Below are positions 1-12,611 of a stretch of 64,000 nt of DNA, one piece after another. The translations under genes and the position numbers were made by a program. The stretch is from positions 28,523,340-28,587,339 of the forward strand of contig CM049322.1 in NCBI GenBank assembly GCA_026874595.1. Reading direction: 5' to 3'. The notes beneath the pieces are model-generated. The model had not been told where the DNA came from. It was given only the letters and a program-made list of their open reading frames with translations, and searched no databases. The stretch comes from Sipunculus nudus. Lineage: Eukaryota > Annelida > Sipuncula > Golfingiida > Sipunculidae. How positions within the stretch are numbered: position 1 is the first letter of the stretch; the number at the start of each line of letters is the position of its first letter.

Positions 1-11
1 ATTTTAAGAAA

Positions 12-30
12 GGGGGGGGGGGGGGGGGGG
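12..30. repeat. Poly-G homopolymer (19 G)
   Basis: Nineteen consecutive G residues lie near the start of the window. A similar tract is at 19,372-19,391, and a C tract is at the extreme right end. Such tracts can form G-quadruplexes. Their length is unreliable in most sequencing data. Confidence 0.95.
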
Positions 31-304
31 CTTGCGTGATTGTCACAGACGCTCTGGTGACAGGCTTATTATTGATGGTGTAGAGGCATTAATAACACGC
101 TCATGCTGAGATAACTACCATTTTTAATTAATCACGTTATTTAAAATGACGCATATTACAACATGCTTGCTATGGCATTAATGTGTCATGAAGGTTAGCC
201 ATCTTTCTCTGTACAGCGCGTGGGAAAATATTGTCACTTTGTCGTGGTTGAATCTGTCAGCGCCTGGTTGGATACCTTCTGGGATGTTTAATATCTCTAT
301 GTAT
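31..304. other. Non-repetitive flank of the 54-bp array
   Basis: Single-copy-looking AT-rich sequence with no recognisable gene. A minus-strand reading frame running out of the satellite continues to about 178 and adds some 50 codons of non-repeat sequence. I see no known domain in it and take it as chance read-through. Confidence 0.6.
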
Positions 305-3300
305 ATATATCTATTGTCATATTGGTAGTCATATCCAAAATCACGTTTCTTATCCGGATCTAAGATGTTGTCATGTTTGTTTGATAACACATTGTCATGT
401 TTCCTGTCAAAATGTTTGATGTTGTCATGTTTGTAGCTATACACATTGTCATGTTTCTTGTCAAAATATTTGGTGTCGTCTAGTTTGTAGCTATACACAT
501 TGTCATGTTTCTGGTCAAAATGTTTGATGTTGTCATGTTTGTAGCTAAACACATTGTCAAGTTTCTGGTCAAAATATTTGATGTTGTCATGTTTGTAGCT
601 ATACACAATGTCATATTTCTGGTCAAAATGTTTGATGTTGTCATATTTTTAGCTATACACATTGTCATGTTTCTTGTTAAAATGTTTGATGTTGTCATGT
701 TTGTAGCTATACACATTGTCAAATTTCTGGTCACAATGTTTGATGTTTTCATATTTTTAGCTATACACATTGTCAAGTTTCTTGTTAAAATGTTTGATGT
801 TGTCATGTTTGCAGTTATACACAATGTCATGTTTCTTGTCAAAATGTTTGATATTGTCATGTTTATAGCTATACACATTGTCATGTTTCTGGTCAAAATA
901 TTTGATGTTGTCATGTTTGTAGCTATACACATTGTCATATTTTTGGTCAAAATGTTTGATGTCGTTATGAGTGTAACTATACACATCGTCATGTTTCTGG
1001 TCAAATTGTTGATGTTGTGGTGTTTGTAGCTATACACATTGTCGTATTTCATGTTAAAATGTTTGATGTTGTCATGTTTGTAGTTGTACACATTGTCATA
1101 TTTCATGTTAAAATGTGTGATGTTGTCATGTTTGTAATTGTTTTGGTCAAATGTTTGATTTTGTCATGTTTGTAGCTATACACTTTATCATGTTTCTTGT
1201 CAAATTTTTTATGTTGTGGTGTTTGTAGCTATACACATTGTCATATTTCATGTTAAAATGTTTGATGTTGTCATATTTTTAGCTATACACATTGTCAAGT
1301 TTCTTGTTAAAATGTTTGATGTTGTCATGTTTGTAGTTATACACATTGTCATGTTTCTTGTCAAAATGTTTGATATTGTCATATTTATAGCTATACACAT
1401 TTTCATGTTTCTGGTCAAAATATTTGATGTTGTCATGTTTGTAGCTATACACATCGTCATATTTCTGGTCAAAATGTTTGATGTCGTTATGTGTGTAACT
1501 ATACACATCGTCATGTTTCTGGTCAAAATGTTTGATGTTGTCATGTTTGTAGCTATACACATTTTCATGTTTTTTGGTCAAAATGTTTGATGTCGTTATG
1601 TTTGTAACTATACACATCGTCATGTTTCTGGTCAAAATGTTTGATGTTGTCACGTTTGTAGCTATACACATTGTCCTGTTTCTTATCAAATTTTTGATGT
1701 TGTCGTGTTTGTAGCTATACACATTGTCATATTTCATGTTAAAATGTGTGATGTTGTCATGTTTGTAGCTATACGCATTGTAATTGTTTTGGTCAAAATG
1801 TTTGATGTTGTCATGTTTGTAGCTATACACATTATCATGTTTCTTGTCAAAATGTTTGATGTTGTCATGTTTGTAGCTATACACATTGTCATGTTTCTTG
1901 TCAATTTTTTTATGTTGTCGTGTTTGTAGCTATTCACATTGTCATATTTCATGTTAAAATTTGTGATGTTGTCATGTTTGTAATTGTTTTGGTCAAAATG
2001 TTTCATGTTGTCATGTTTGTAGCTATACACATTGTCATGTTTTTGGTGAAAATGTTTGATGTCGTTATGTGTGTTACTATACACATCGTCATGTTTCTGG
2101 TCAAAATGTTTGATGTTGTCATGTTTGTAGCTATACACATTGTCATGGTTCTTGTCAAAATATTTGATGTTGTCATGTTTGTAGCTATACACATTGTCAT
2201 GTTTCTTGTCAAAATGTTTGATGTTGTCATGTTTGTAGCTATATACATTGTCATGTTTCTTGTCAAAATGTTTGATGTTGTCATGTTTGTAGCCATATTC
2301 TTTGTCACGTTTCTTTTCAAAATGTTTGATATTGTCATGTTTATGGCTATACACATTGTCATGTTTCTGGTCAAAATATTTGATGTTGTCATGTTTGTAG
2401 CTATACACATTGTCATGTTTTTGGTGAAAATGTTTGATGTCGTTATGTGTGTAACTATACACATCGTCATGTTTCTGGTCAAAATGTTTGATGTTGTCAT
2501 GTTTGTAGCTATACATATTGTCATGTTTTTTGGTCAAAATGTTTGATGTCGTTATGTTTGTAACTATACACATCGTCATGTTTCTGGTCAAAATATTTGA
2601 TGTTGTCATGTTTGTAGCTATACACATCGTCATGTTTCTGGTCAAAATGTTTGATGTTGTCACGTTTGTAGCTTTACACATTGTCATGTTTCTTGTCAAA
2701 TTGTTGATGTTGTCGTGTTTGTAGCTATACACATTGTCATATTTCATGTTAAAATGTGTGATGTTGTCATGTTTGTAGCTGTACGCATTGTTATTGCTTT
2801 GGTCAAAATGTTTGATGTTGTCATGTTTGTAGCTATACACATTATCATGTTTCTTGACAAATTTTTGATGTTGTGGTGTTTGTAGCTATACACATTGTCA
2901 TATTTCATGTTAAAATGTTTGATGTTGTCATGTTTGTAGTTGTACACATTGTCATGTTTCAGGTCAAAATGTTTGATGTTGTCATGTTTGTAGCTATACA
3001 CATTGTCAAATTTCTGGTAAAAATGCTTGATGTTGTTATGTTTGTAGCTATACAAATTGTCATGTTTCTTGTTAAAATGTTTGATGTTGTCATGTTTGTA
3101 GCTGTACACATTGTCATGTTTCTTGTCAAAATGTTTGATGTTGTCATGTTTATAGCTATACACATTGTCATGTTTCTTGTCAAAATATTTGATGTTGTCA
3201 TGTTTGTAGCTATACACATTGTCATGTTTTTTGGTCAAAATGTTTGATGTCGTTATGTTTGTAACTATACACATCGTCATGTTTCTGGTCAAAATGTTTG

Positions 3301-6300
3301 ATGTTGTCACGTTTGTAGCTTTACACATTGTCATGTTTCTTGTCAAATTGTTGATGTTGTTATGTTTGTAGCTATACAAATTGTCATGTTTCTTGTTAAA
3401 ATGTTTGATGTTGTCATGTTTGTAGCTATACACATTGTCATGTTTCTTGTCAAAATGTTTGATGTTGTCATGTTTGTAGCTATATACATTGTCATGTTTC
3501 TTGTCAAAATGTTTGATGTTGTCATGTTTGTAGCCATATTCTTTGTCACGTTTCTTTTCAAAATGTTTGATATTGTCATGTTTATAGCTATACACATTGT
3601 CATGTTTCTGGTCAAAATAATTGATGTTGTCATGTTTGTAGCTATACACATTGTCATGTTTTTGGTGAAAATGTTTGATGTCGTTATGTGTGTAACTATA
3701 CACATCGTCATGTTTCTGGTCAAAATGTTTGATGTTGTCATGTTTGTAGCTATACACATTGTCATATTTCATGTTAAAATGTGTGATGTTGTCATGTTTG
3801 TAGCTATACGCATTGTAATTGTTTTGGTCAAAATGTTTGATGTTGTCATGTTTGTAGCTATACACATTATCATGTTTCTTGTCAAATTTTTGATGTTGTG
3901 GTGTGTGTAGCTATACACATTGTCATATTTCATGTTAAAATGTTTGATGTTGTCATATTTTTAGCTATACACATTGTCAAGTTTCTTGTTAAAATGTTTG
4001 ATGTTGTCATGTTTGTAGTTATACACATTGTCATGTTTCTTGTCAAAATGTTTGATATTGTCATGTTTATAGCTATACACATTTTCATGTTTCTGGTCAA
4101 AATATTTGATGTTGTCATGTTTGTAGCTATACACATTGTCATGTTTTTTGGTCAAAATGTTTGATGTCGTTATGTGTGTAACTATACACATCGTCATGTT
4201 TCTGGTCAAAATGTTTGATGTTGTCATGTTTGTAGCTATACACATTGTCATGTTTCTTGTCAATTTTTTTATGTTGTCGTGTTTGTAGCTATTCACATTG
4301 TCATATTTCATGTTAAAATGTGTAATGTTGTAATGTTTGTAATTGTTTTGGTCAAAATGTTTGATGTTGTCATGTTTGTAGCTATACACATTGTCATGTT
4401 TTTGGTGAAAATGTTTGATGTCGTTATGTGTGTAACTATACACATCGTCATGTTTCTGGTCAAAATGTTTGATGTTGTCATGTTTGTAGCTATACACATT
4501 GTCATGTTTCTTGTCAAAATATTTGATGTTGTCATGTTTGTAGCTATACACATTGTCATGTTTCTTGTCAAAATGTTTGATGTTGTCATATTTGTAGCTA
4601 TATACATTGTCATGTTTCTTGTCAAAATGTTTGATGTTGTCATGTTTGTAGCCATATTCTTTGTCACGTTTCTTTTCAAAATGTTTGATATTGTCATGTT
4701 TATAGCTATACACATTTTCATGTTTCTGATCAAAATATTTGATGTTGTCATGTTTGTAGCTATACACATTGTCATGTTTTTGGTGAAAATGTTTGATGTC
4801 GTTATGTGTGTAACTATACACATTGTCATGTTTCTGGTCAAAATGTTTGATGTTGTCATGTTTGTAGCTATACATATTGTCATGTTCTTTGGTCAAAATG
4901 TTTGATGTCGTTATGTTTGTAACTATACACATCGTCATGTTTCTGGTCAAAATATTTGATGTTGTCATGTTTGTAGCTATACACATCGTCATGTTTCTGG
5001 TCAAAATGTTTGATGTTGTCACGTTTGTAGCTATACACATCGTCATGTTTCTGGTCAAAATGTTTGATGTTGTCATGTTTGTAGCTTTACACATTGTCAT
5101 GTTTCTTGTCAAATTGTTGATGTTGTCGTGTTTGTAGCTATACACATTGTCATATTTCATGTTAAAATGTGTGATGTTGTCATGTTTGTAGCTATACGCA
5201 TTGTTATTGCTTTGGTCAAAATGTTTGATGTTGTCATGTTTGTAGCTATACACATTATCATGTTTCTTGACAAATTTTTGATGTTGTGGTGTTTGTAGCT
5301 ATACACATTGTCATATTTCATGTTAAAATGTTTGATGTTGTCATGTTTGTAGTTGAACACATTGTCATGTTTCAGGTCAAAATGTTTGATGTTGTCATGT
5401 TTGTAGCTATACACATTGTCAAATTTCTGGTAAAAATGCTTGATGTTGTTATGTTTGTTGCTATACAAATTGTCATGTTTCTTGTTAAAATGTTTGATGT
5501 TGTCATGTTTGTAGCTGTACACATTGTCATGTTTCTTGTCAAAATGTTTGATGTTGTCATGTTTGTAGCTATACACATTGTCATGTTTCTTGTCAAAATA
5601 TTTGATGTTGTCATGTTTGTAGCTATACACATTGTCATGTTTTTTTGTTCAAAATGTTTGATGTCGTTATGTTTGTAACTATACACATCGCCATGTTTCT
5701 GGTCAAAATGTTTGATGTTGTCACGTTTGTAGCTTTACACATTGTCATGTTTCTTGTCAAATTGTTGATGTTGTTATGTTTGTAGCTATACAAATTGTCA
5801 TGTTTCTTGTTAAAATGTTTGATGTTGTCATGTTTGTAGCTGTACACATTGTCATGTTTCTTGTCAAAATGTTTGATATTGTCATGTTTATAGCTATACA
5901 CATTTTCATGTTTCTGGTCAAAATATTTGATGTTGTCATGTTTGTAGCTATACACATTGTCATGTTTTTTGGTCAAAATGTTTGATGTCGTTATGTGTGT
6001 AACTATACACATCGTCATGTTTCTGGTCAAAATGTTTGATGTTGTCATGTTTGTAGCTATACACATTGTCATTTTTCTTGTCAATTTTTTTATGTTGTCG
6101 TGTTTGTAGCTATTCACATTGTCATATTTCATGTTAAAATTTGTGATGTTGTCATGTTTGTAATTGTTTTGGTCAAAATGTTTCATGTTGTCATGTTTGT
6201 AGCTATACACATTGTCATGTTTTTGGTGAAAATGTTTGATGTCGTTATGTGTGTTACTATACACATCGTCATGTTTCTGGTCAAAATGTTTGATGTTGTC

Positions 6301-9300
6301 ATGTTTGTAGCTATACACATTGTCATGTTTCTTGTCAAAATATTTGATGTTGTCATGTTTGTAGCTATACACATTGTCATGTTTCTTGTCAAAATGTTTG
6401 ATGTTGTCATGTTTGTAGCTATATACATTGTCATGTTTCTTGTCAAAATGTTTGATGTTGTCATGTTTGTAGCCATATTCTTTGTCACGTTTCTTTTCAA
6501 AATGTTTGATATTGTCATGTTTATAGCTATACACATTGTCATGTTTCTGGTCAAAATATTTGATGTTGTCATGTTTGTAGCTATACACATTGTCATGTTT
6601 TTGGTGAAAATGTTTGATGTCGTTATGTGTGTAACTATACACATCGTCATGTTTCTGGTCAAAATGTTTGATGTTGTCATGTTTGTAGCTATACATATTG
6701 TCATGTTTTTTGGTCAAAATGTTTGATGTCGTTATGTTTGTAACTATACACATCGTCATGTTTCTGGTCAAAATATTTGATGTTGTCATGTTTGTAGCTA
6801 TACACATCGTCATGTTTCTGGTCAAAATGTTTGATGTTGTCACGTTTGTAGCTTTACACATTGTCATGTTTCTTGTCAAATTGTTGATGTTGTCGTGTTT
6901 GTAGCTATACACATTGTCATATTTCATGTTAAAATGTGTGATGTTGTCATGTTTGTAGCTATACGCATTGTTATTGCTTTGGTCAAAATGTTTGATGTTG
7001 TCATGTTTGTAGCTATACACATTATCATGTTTCTTGACAAATTTTTGATGTTGTGGTGTTTGTAGCTATACACATTGTCATATTTCATGTTAAAATGTTT
7101 GATGTTGTCATGTTTGTAGTTGTACACATTGTCATGTTTCAGGTCAAAATGTTTGATGTTGTCATGTTTGTAGCTATACACATTGTCAAATTTCTGGTAA
7201 AAATGCTTGATGTTGTTATGTTTGTAGCTATACAAATTGTCATGTTTCTTGTTAAAATGTTTGATGTTGTCATGTTTGTAGCTGTACACATTGTCATGTT
7301 TCTTGTCAAAATGTTTGATGTTGTCATGTTTATAGCTATACACATTGTCATGTTTCTTGTCAAAATATTTGATGTTGTCATGTTTGTAGCTATACACATT
7401 GTCATGTTTTTTGGTCAAAATGTTTGATGTCGTTATGTTTGTAACTATACACATCGTCATGTTTCTGGTCAAAATGTTTGATGTTGTCACGTTTGTAGCT
7501 TTACACATTGTCATGTTTCTTGTCAAATTGTTGATGTTGTTATGTTTGTAGCTATACAAATTGTCATGTTTCTTGTTAAAATGTTTGATGTTGTCATGTT
7601 TGTAGCTATACACATTGTCATGTTTCTGGTCAAAATATTTGATGTTGTCATGTTTGTAGCTATACACATTGTCATGTTTTTGGTGAAAATGTTTGATGTC
7701 GTTATGTGTGTAACTATACACATCGTCATGTTTCTGGTCAAAATGTTTGATGTTGTCATGTTTGTAGCTATACATATTGTCATGTTTTTTGGTCAAAATG
7801 TTTGATGTCGTTATGTTTGTAACTATACACATCGTCATGTTTCTGGTCAAAATATTTGATGTTGTCATGTTTGTAGCTATACACATCGTCATGTTTCTGG
7901 TCAAAATGTTTGATGTTGTCACGTTTGTAGCTTTACACATTGTCATGTTTCTTGTCAAATTGTTGATGTTGTCGTGTTTGTAGCTATACACATTGTCATA
8001 TTTCATGTTAAAATGTGTGATGTTGTCATGTTTGTAGCTATACGCATTGTTATTGCTTTGGTCAAAATGTTTGATGTTGTCATGTTTGTAGCTATACACA
8101 TTATCATGTTTCTTGACAAATTGTTGATGTTGTCGTGTTTGTAGCTATACACATTGTCATATTTCATGTTAAAATGTGTGATGTTGTCATGTTTGTAGCT
8201 ATACGCATTGTTATTGCTTTGGTCAAAATGTTTGATGTTGTCATGTTTGTAGCTATACACATTATCATATTTCTTGACAAATTTTTGACGTTGTGGTGTT
8301 TGTAGCTATACACATTGTCATATTTCATGTTAAAATGTTTGATGTTGTCATGTTTGTAGTTGTACACATTGTCATGTTTCAGGTCAAAATGTTTGATGTT
8401 GTCATGTTTGTAGCTATACACATTGTCAAATTTCTGGTGAAAATGCTTGATGTTGTTATGTTTGTAGCTATACAAATTGTCATGTTTCTTGTTAAAATGT
8501 TTGATGTTGTCATGTTTGTAGCTGTACACATTGTCATGTTTCTTGTCAAAATGTTTGATGTTGTCATGTTTGTAGCTATACACATTGTCATGTTTCTTGT
8601 CAAAATATTTGATGTTGTCATGTTTGTAGCTATACACATTGTCATGTTTTTTGGTCAAAATGTTTGATGTCGTTATGTTTGTAACTATACACATCGTCAT
8701 GTTTCTGGTCAAAATGTTTGATGTTGTCACATTTGTAGCTTTACACATTGTCATGTTTCTTGTCAAATTGTTGATGTTGTTATGTTTGTAGCTATACAAA
8801 TTGTCATGTTTCTTGTTAAAATGTTTGATGTTGTCATGTTTGTAGCTATACACATTGTCATGTTTCTTGTCAAAATGTTTGATGTTGTCATGTTTGTAGC
8901 TATATACATTGTCATGTTTCTTGTCAAAATGTTTGATGTTGTCATGTTTGTAGCCATATTCTTTGTCACGTTTCTTTTCAAAATGTTTGATATTGTCATG
9001 TTTATAGCTATACACATTGTCATGTTTCTGGTCAAAATAATTGATGTTGTCATGTTTGTAGCTATACACATTGTCATGTTTTTGGTGAAAATGTTTGATG
9101 TCGTTATGTGTGTAACTATACACATCGTCATGTTTCTGGTCAAAATGTTTGATGTTGTCATGTTTGTAGCTATACATATTGTCATGTTTTTTGGTCAAAA
9201 TGTTTGATGTCGTTATGTTTGTAACTATACACATCGTCATGTTTCTGGTCAAAATATTTGATGTTGTCATGTTTGTAGCTATACACATCGTCATGTTTCT

Positions 9301-10225
9301 GGTCAAAATGTTTGATGTTGTCACGTTTGTAGCTTTACACATTGTCATGTTTCTTGTCAAATTGTTGATGTTGTCGTGTTTGTAGCTATACACATTGTCA
9401 TATTTCATGTTAAAATGTGTGATGTTGTCATGTTTGTAGCTATACGCATTGTTATTGCTTTGGTCAAAATGTTTGATGTTGTCATGTTTGTAGCTATACA
9501 CATTATCATGTTTCTTGACAAATTTTTGATGTTGTGGTGTTTGTAGCTATACACATTGTCATATTTCATGTTAAAATGTTTGATGTTGTCATGTTTGTAG
9601 TTGTACACATTGTCATGTTTCAGGTCAAAATGTTTGATGTTGTCATGTTTGTAGCTATACACATTGTCAAATTTCTGGTAAAAATGCTTGATGTTGTTAT
9701 GTTTGTAGCTATACAAATTGTCATGTTTCTTGTTAAAATGTTTGATGTTGTCATGTTTGTAGCTGTACACATTGTCATGTTTCTTGTCAAAATGTTTGAT
9801 GTTGTCATGTTTGTAGCTATACACATTGTCATGTTTCTTGTCAAAATATTTGATGTTGTCATGTTTGTAGCTATACACATTGTCATGTTTTTTGGTCAAA
9901 ATGTTTGATGTCGTTATGTTTGTAACTATACACATCGTCATGTTTCTGGTCAAAATGTTTGATGTTGTCACGTTTGTAGCTTTACACATTGTCATGTTTC
10001 TTGTCAAGTTGTTGATGTTGTTATGTTTGTAGCTATACAAATTGTCATATTTCATGTTAAAATGTGTGATGTTGTCATGTTTGTAGCTATACACATTGTC
10101 ATGTTTCTTGTTAAAATTTTTGATGTTGTCATGTTTGCAGCTATATACATTGTCATGTTTCTTGTCAAAATGTTTGATGTTGTCATGTTTGTAGCCATAT
10201 TCTTTGTCACGTTTCTTTTCAAACT
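305..10225. repeat. 54-bp tandem satellite array (about 180 monomers)
   Basis: The consensus monomer is 54 bp and contains GTTGTCATGTTTGTAGC, then TATACACATTGTCATG, then TTTCTTGTCAAAATG. TTGTCATGTTT occurs twice per monomer, 24 and 30 bp apart, so the unit looks like a diverged dimer. Because 54 is divisible by three and the monomer lacks stops in three of six frames, long open frames run through it. On the minus strand they read as YSYKHDNIKHFDQKHDNV or MTMCIATNMTTSNILTRN, and on the plus strand as MFVAIHIVMFLVKMFDVV. Monomers carry many 1-bp insertions and deletions that shift between these open frames, for example around 1,205, 2,700, 2,866 and 3,230. That argues against protein coding. 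The left edge (305-365) and right edge (after 10,190) are degenerate. Confidence 0.97.
2291..10193. repeat. Higher-order repeat of about 1,240 bp in the 54-bp array
   Basis: A rare monomer variant containing AGCCATATTCTTTGTCACG recurs at about 2,291, 3,532, 4,650, 6,471, 8,952 and 10,193. The spacings are 1,241, 1,118, 1,821, 2,481 and 1,241 bp. A second marker, the frame starting MVFVAIHIVIFHVKMFDVV, recurs at 7,053, 8,293 and 9,534, with spacings of 1,240 and 1,241. The basic unit is therefore 23 monomers (1,242 bp less one or two single-base deletions), with partial units between about 2.3 and 7 kb. Confidence 0.85.
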
Positions 10226-10375
10226 TTGAGTTTTTTTTGTTTGTTTTTAGCCATATTCTTTTTCAATTTCGTTTGTAACGCTCTTAGATATTGTCTTATT
10301 TGTGGCCACGTATATTGTCACGTTTTTGTCTGGATTTTTGTCATGTTTACAGCCATATCCAATGTTTTTAGCGAA
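10226..10375. repeat. Degenerate border copies of the 54-bp satellite
   Basis: Recognisable but decayed pieces such as AGCCATATTCTTTTTCAATT, TATTGTCACG and TTTGTCATGTTTACAGCC continue the satellite phase with many substitutions. This is the usual picture at the unhomogenised edge of a satellite. Confidence 0.75.
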
Positions 10376-11805
10376 CCTGTGATCTTATGCGATGGGGTGG
10401 CCTCGTTCGTCGTCCAGCGTCCGTCGTCTGTAAGTTAACCAATACTATCCCAAAAACGGCAGGAGCTAGCATCACCAAATTTTATGCAGAAAATTAGTCC
10501 TCTTAAAAAAAAACTCTATCGGAATTTGCTTATTATTATTATTTTTTTTTTGCTATCTGCATTTCCTTAGATTTTATAGGGGAAAGCTAAAAAAACGCTT
10601 GAAAATCTTCTTCTCTGAAACCAATATTTCACAGAAATGATCTCTCTCAAGTTTGTTGAAATGGTTTGGGTTCGATGAATTTCGACAAAGTTACAGGAAT
10701 TTTAACTTAGTCATTTGGCCAAGTAAGCATACTAACATTACAGTCTCAGAAACAACAGGAGCTAGCATCACCAAGTCTTGTATAAATGTTGGTCACATGA
10801 ATCATATTTAAAATTGAGGTTTTTGTGGCGCCACATACATCGACCTTTTTTTTACGGGCAAAAACCTCGTTATTTTAGTCTCTTTCAGTTAAAAAAATAG
10901 TTTTATGATGAAACTGTCGAGCTGAATGGATTAATTTTTCACAGGAATAATCCTAGGGCAGGGTTCTCTCAATTGTTTAAGAATAGACTGAGTTTATTGA
11001 TTTTTGGCAGAATCATAGAAAGCTGAAGTTGGTCTTGTGGTCATTAGGAAGCCTATTTCAAACTGAGGGCTGGAATAGTCTTCTTCTGCAACACTGTTGT
11101 TTCAACTTCTGCAACACTGCACAAAATGATTGTTAGGTGGCCTTTGTTCAAGTTTTTCTAAATGAGTTTTGGCAGAATTATTGTTCCCTTAACGATGAAA
11201 GGACTGTGAGATACTTTGGTAAAAAAAGCTAGTAGGTTATTGTTTAACAAACTGAGATCTTTAGGTATATAAGCAGAGCTGTACAGACAACATAAATAGT
11301 TGGTTCCACATCCAGCGTATATTTAAGATAAATCCATGGATAAAATATATCTGTATTCTGAATTTTCTGTCTATAAGAATCTGTTATTATTTTAAATATT
11401 TTGATAAATAAAATCATACGAATATGCAGCTTGAAAAAGGTTTGCAGCCAAAGTCTTTCAGTATGTATAAACAGCTTTGCCAACATGCCAAAATTATGTC
11501 TGTATCTATAAATAGCTTGGCAGACTGCCAACTATTTCAGATTTGGCAATAGACCAAGTTTTGTCTGGATCTATTTATAGCTTTGGCAGACTGCCAACTG
11601 TATCAGATTTTGCAACAGGTCAAGAGTTCACTCAGTGCAGCCTCATGCAGTGCAAGAGGTCACTCAGTGCAGAAGCTGCAGCTAGCAATTAGCTTCGCTT
11701 GACGTGGGGATGCCTGCCTCAGCTGAGCTTGGTCAGCCGAGTGCACCTGACTCAGGAGAAGTTTGATGTACCTTCCTGAAAGTTTGGTCTGTCCATGCAT
11801 GATGG
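10376..11805. mobile_element. Non-satellite segment inside the decayed array, likely transposon-derived
   Basis: About 1.4 kb unrelated to the satellite, bounded on both sides by decayed 54-bp copies. It begins near a GTCGTCCAGCGTCCGTCGTC stretch, a composition I recall from dispersed mollusc repeats. It contains an internal repeat: CAGGAGCTAGCATCACCAA occurs at about 10,461 and again at about 10,757, each followed by a related block with TTTCACAG(A/G)AAT. No coding region, terminal inverted repeat or clear target-site duplication is visible. The insertion reading is an inference from the flanking repeat continuity. Confidence 0.45.
11453..11625. repeat. Short direct repeat, three diverged units
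   Basis: Units start at about 11,453, 11,498 and 11,563. The last two share GTCTG-ATCTAT--ATAGCTT followed by TGGCAGACTGCCAACT and CAGATTT. TTGGCAGACTGCCAA is itself a near-perfect palindrome that could form a hairpin. The first unit is much more diverged. Confidence 0.7.
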
Positions 11806-12119
11806 ACCAATATTCATTGTCATGTTTCTCTTCGATTCAAAGTGATGTCACTTTTGTAAACATCACCATTGTTCTATTTACTGTAAGGGTTTTAGATGTT
11901 TAGAGCCTTATTCATTGTCGCTTTTTGTTGAGAAAGTTAGCTTTTGTCATTTTTAAACCTATGTTCTTTTTTTGTATTTCTTGTCAAATTGTTAGGTGTT
12001 GTCATGTTTGTAGTCACATTCATTGACACCTGTATTTCTTATTCTTTGATGTCACATTTGTAGCTATAATCAATATCACGTTTCGTTTCAGAATGTTAAA
12101 TGTTGTCATGTTTACGGCC

Positions 12120-12130
12120 ATATTAATGAT
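12120..12130. repeat. Target-site duplication, left copy (ATATTAATGAT)
   Basis: Eleven bases identical to 12,601-12,611, directly bordering the 470-bp insertion. Confidence 0.8.
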
Positions 12131-12600
12131 ATCCTCTTTACACGGCGCTTTACCCATAGGCCAATTACCTATATCGTAAGCGCTGTTTGTTATGACCCTG
12201 TATCCTGAATCTCTACACCAGAGGGGAGCACTGTATTTTGGTCCAATCAGATGAGACCCTGTGCTGAAGACAAAACGGTTTACGAGCCAAGCGAGGAATA
12301 CACGAAGCCAATGTTGTTCATTTCGTTTTGAGTGACAGCTCATTGCCCCGGCGACCGTTTGAACAGACCATAGGTTATGAGAGAATTGCCCCTACGTGGT
12401 TTCTGGGCGGAGCCTGATGCCTGTCGAGTGTTTGTTGACTTGCATTTGGTTGGCTGCTCGTCACATCAGCAGTTTTTTTTTCAGCAGACAGGCCCATGTA
12501 CACCACCTGGTGTTTAAGTGCATCATAAACGGCCAAAGCAGGCAGCGGGAAAATCAGTAGCTTCTTTAGAAGCGCAAGATTTCCGCTGCCTCGGGAGCGC
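12131..12600. mobile_element. 470-bp non-autonomous insertion with 11-bp target-site duplication
   Basis: A block unrelated to the satellite is flanked by identical ATATTAATGAT copies. Deleting the block plus one copy restores a continuous decayed 54-bp monomer: GTTTACGGCC, ATATTAATGAT, CGCGTTTCTTGTTAAATTG. The right end holds a potential hairpin. GGCAGCGGGAAAATC (about 12,541) pairs with GATTTCCGCTGCC (about 12,580), with an inner stem GCTTC-TTTA-GAAGC. There is no coding capacity, no clear terminal inverted repeat and no obvious poly-A. The duplication length fits LINE-mobilised SINEs or some DNA transposons. The family is not recognised. Confidence 0.8.
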
Positions 12601-12611
12601 ATATTAATGAT
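12601..12611. repeat. Target-site duplication, right copy (ATATTAATGAT)
   Basis: Identical to 12,120-12,130. The sequence to its right resumes the decayed satellite phase. Confidence 0.8.

Noticed and set aside
5635-7020. Long minus-strand frames in the 54-bp array as a repetitive structural protein (silk- or shell-matrix-like)
   Set aside because: Frames switch between two stop-free registers through 1-bp indels. Substitutions are not concentrated at third positions by eye. Open frames also exist on the opposite strand.
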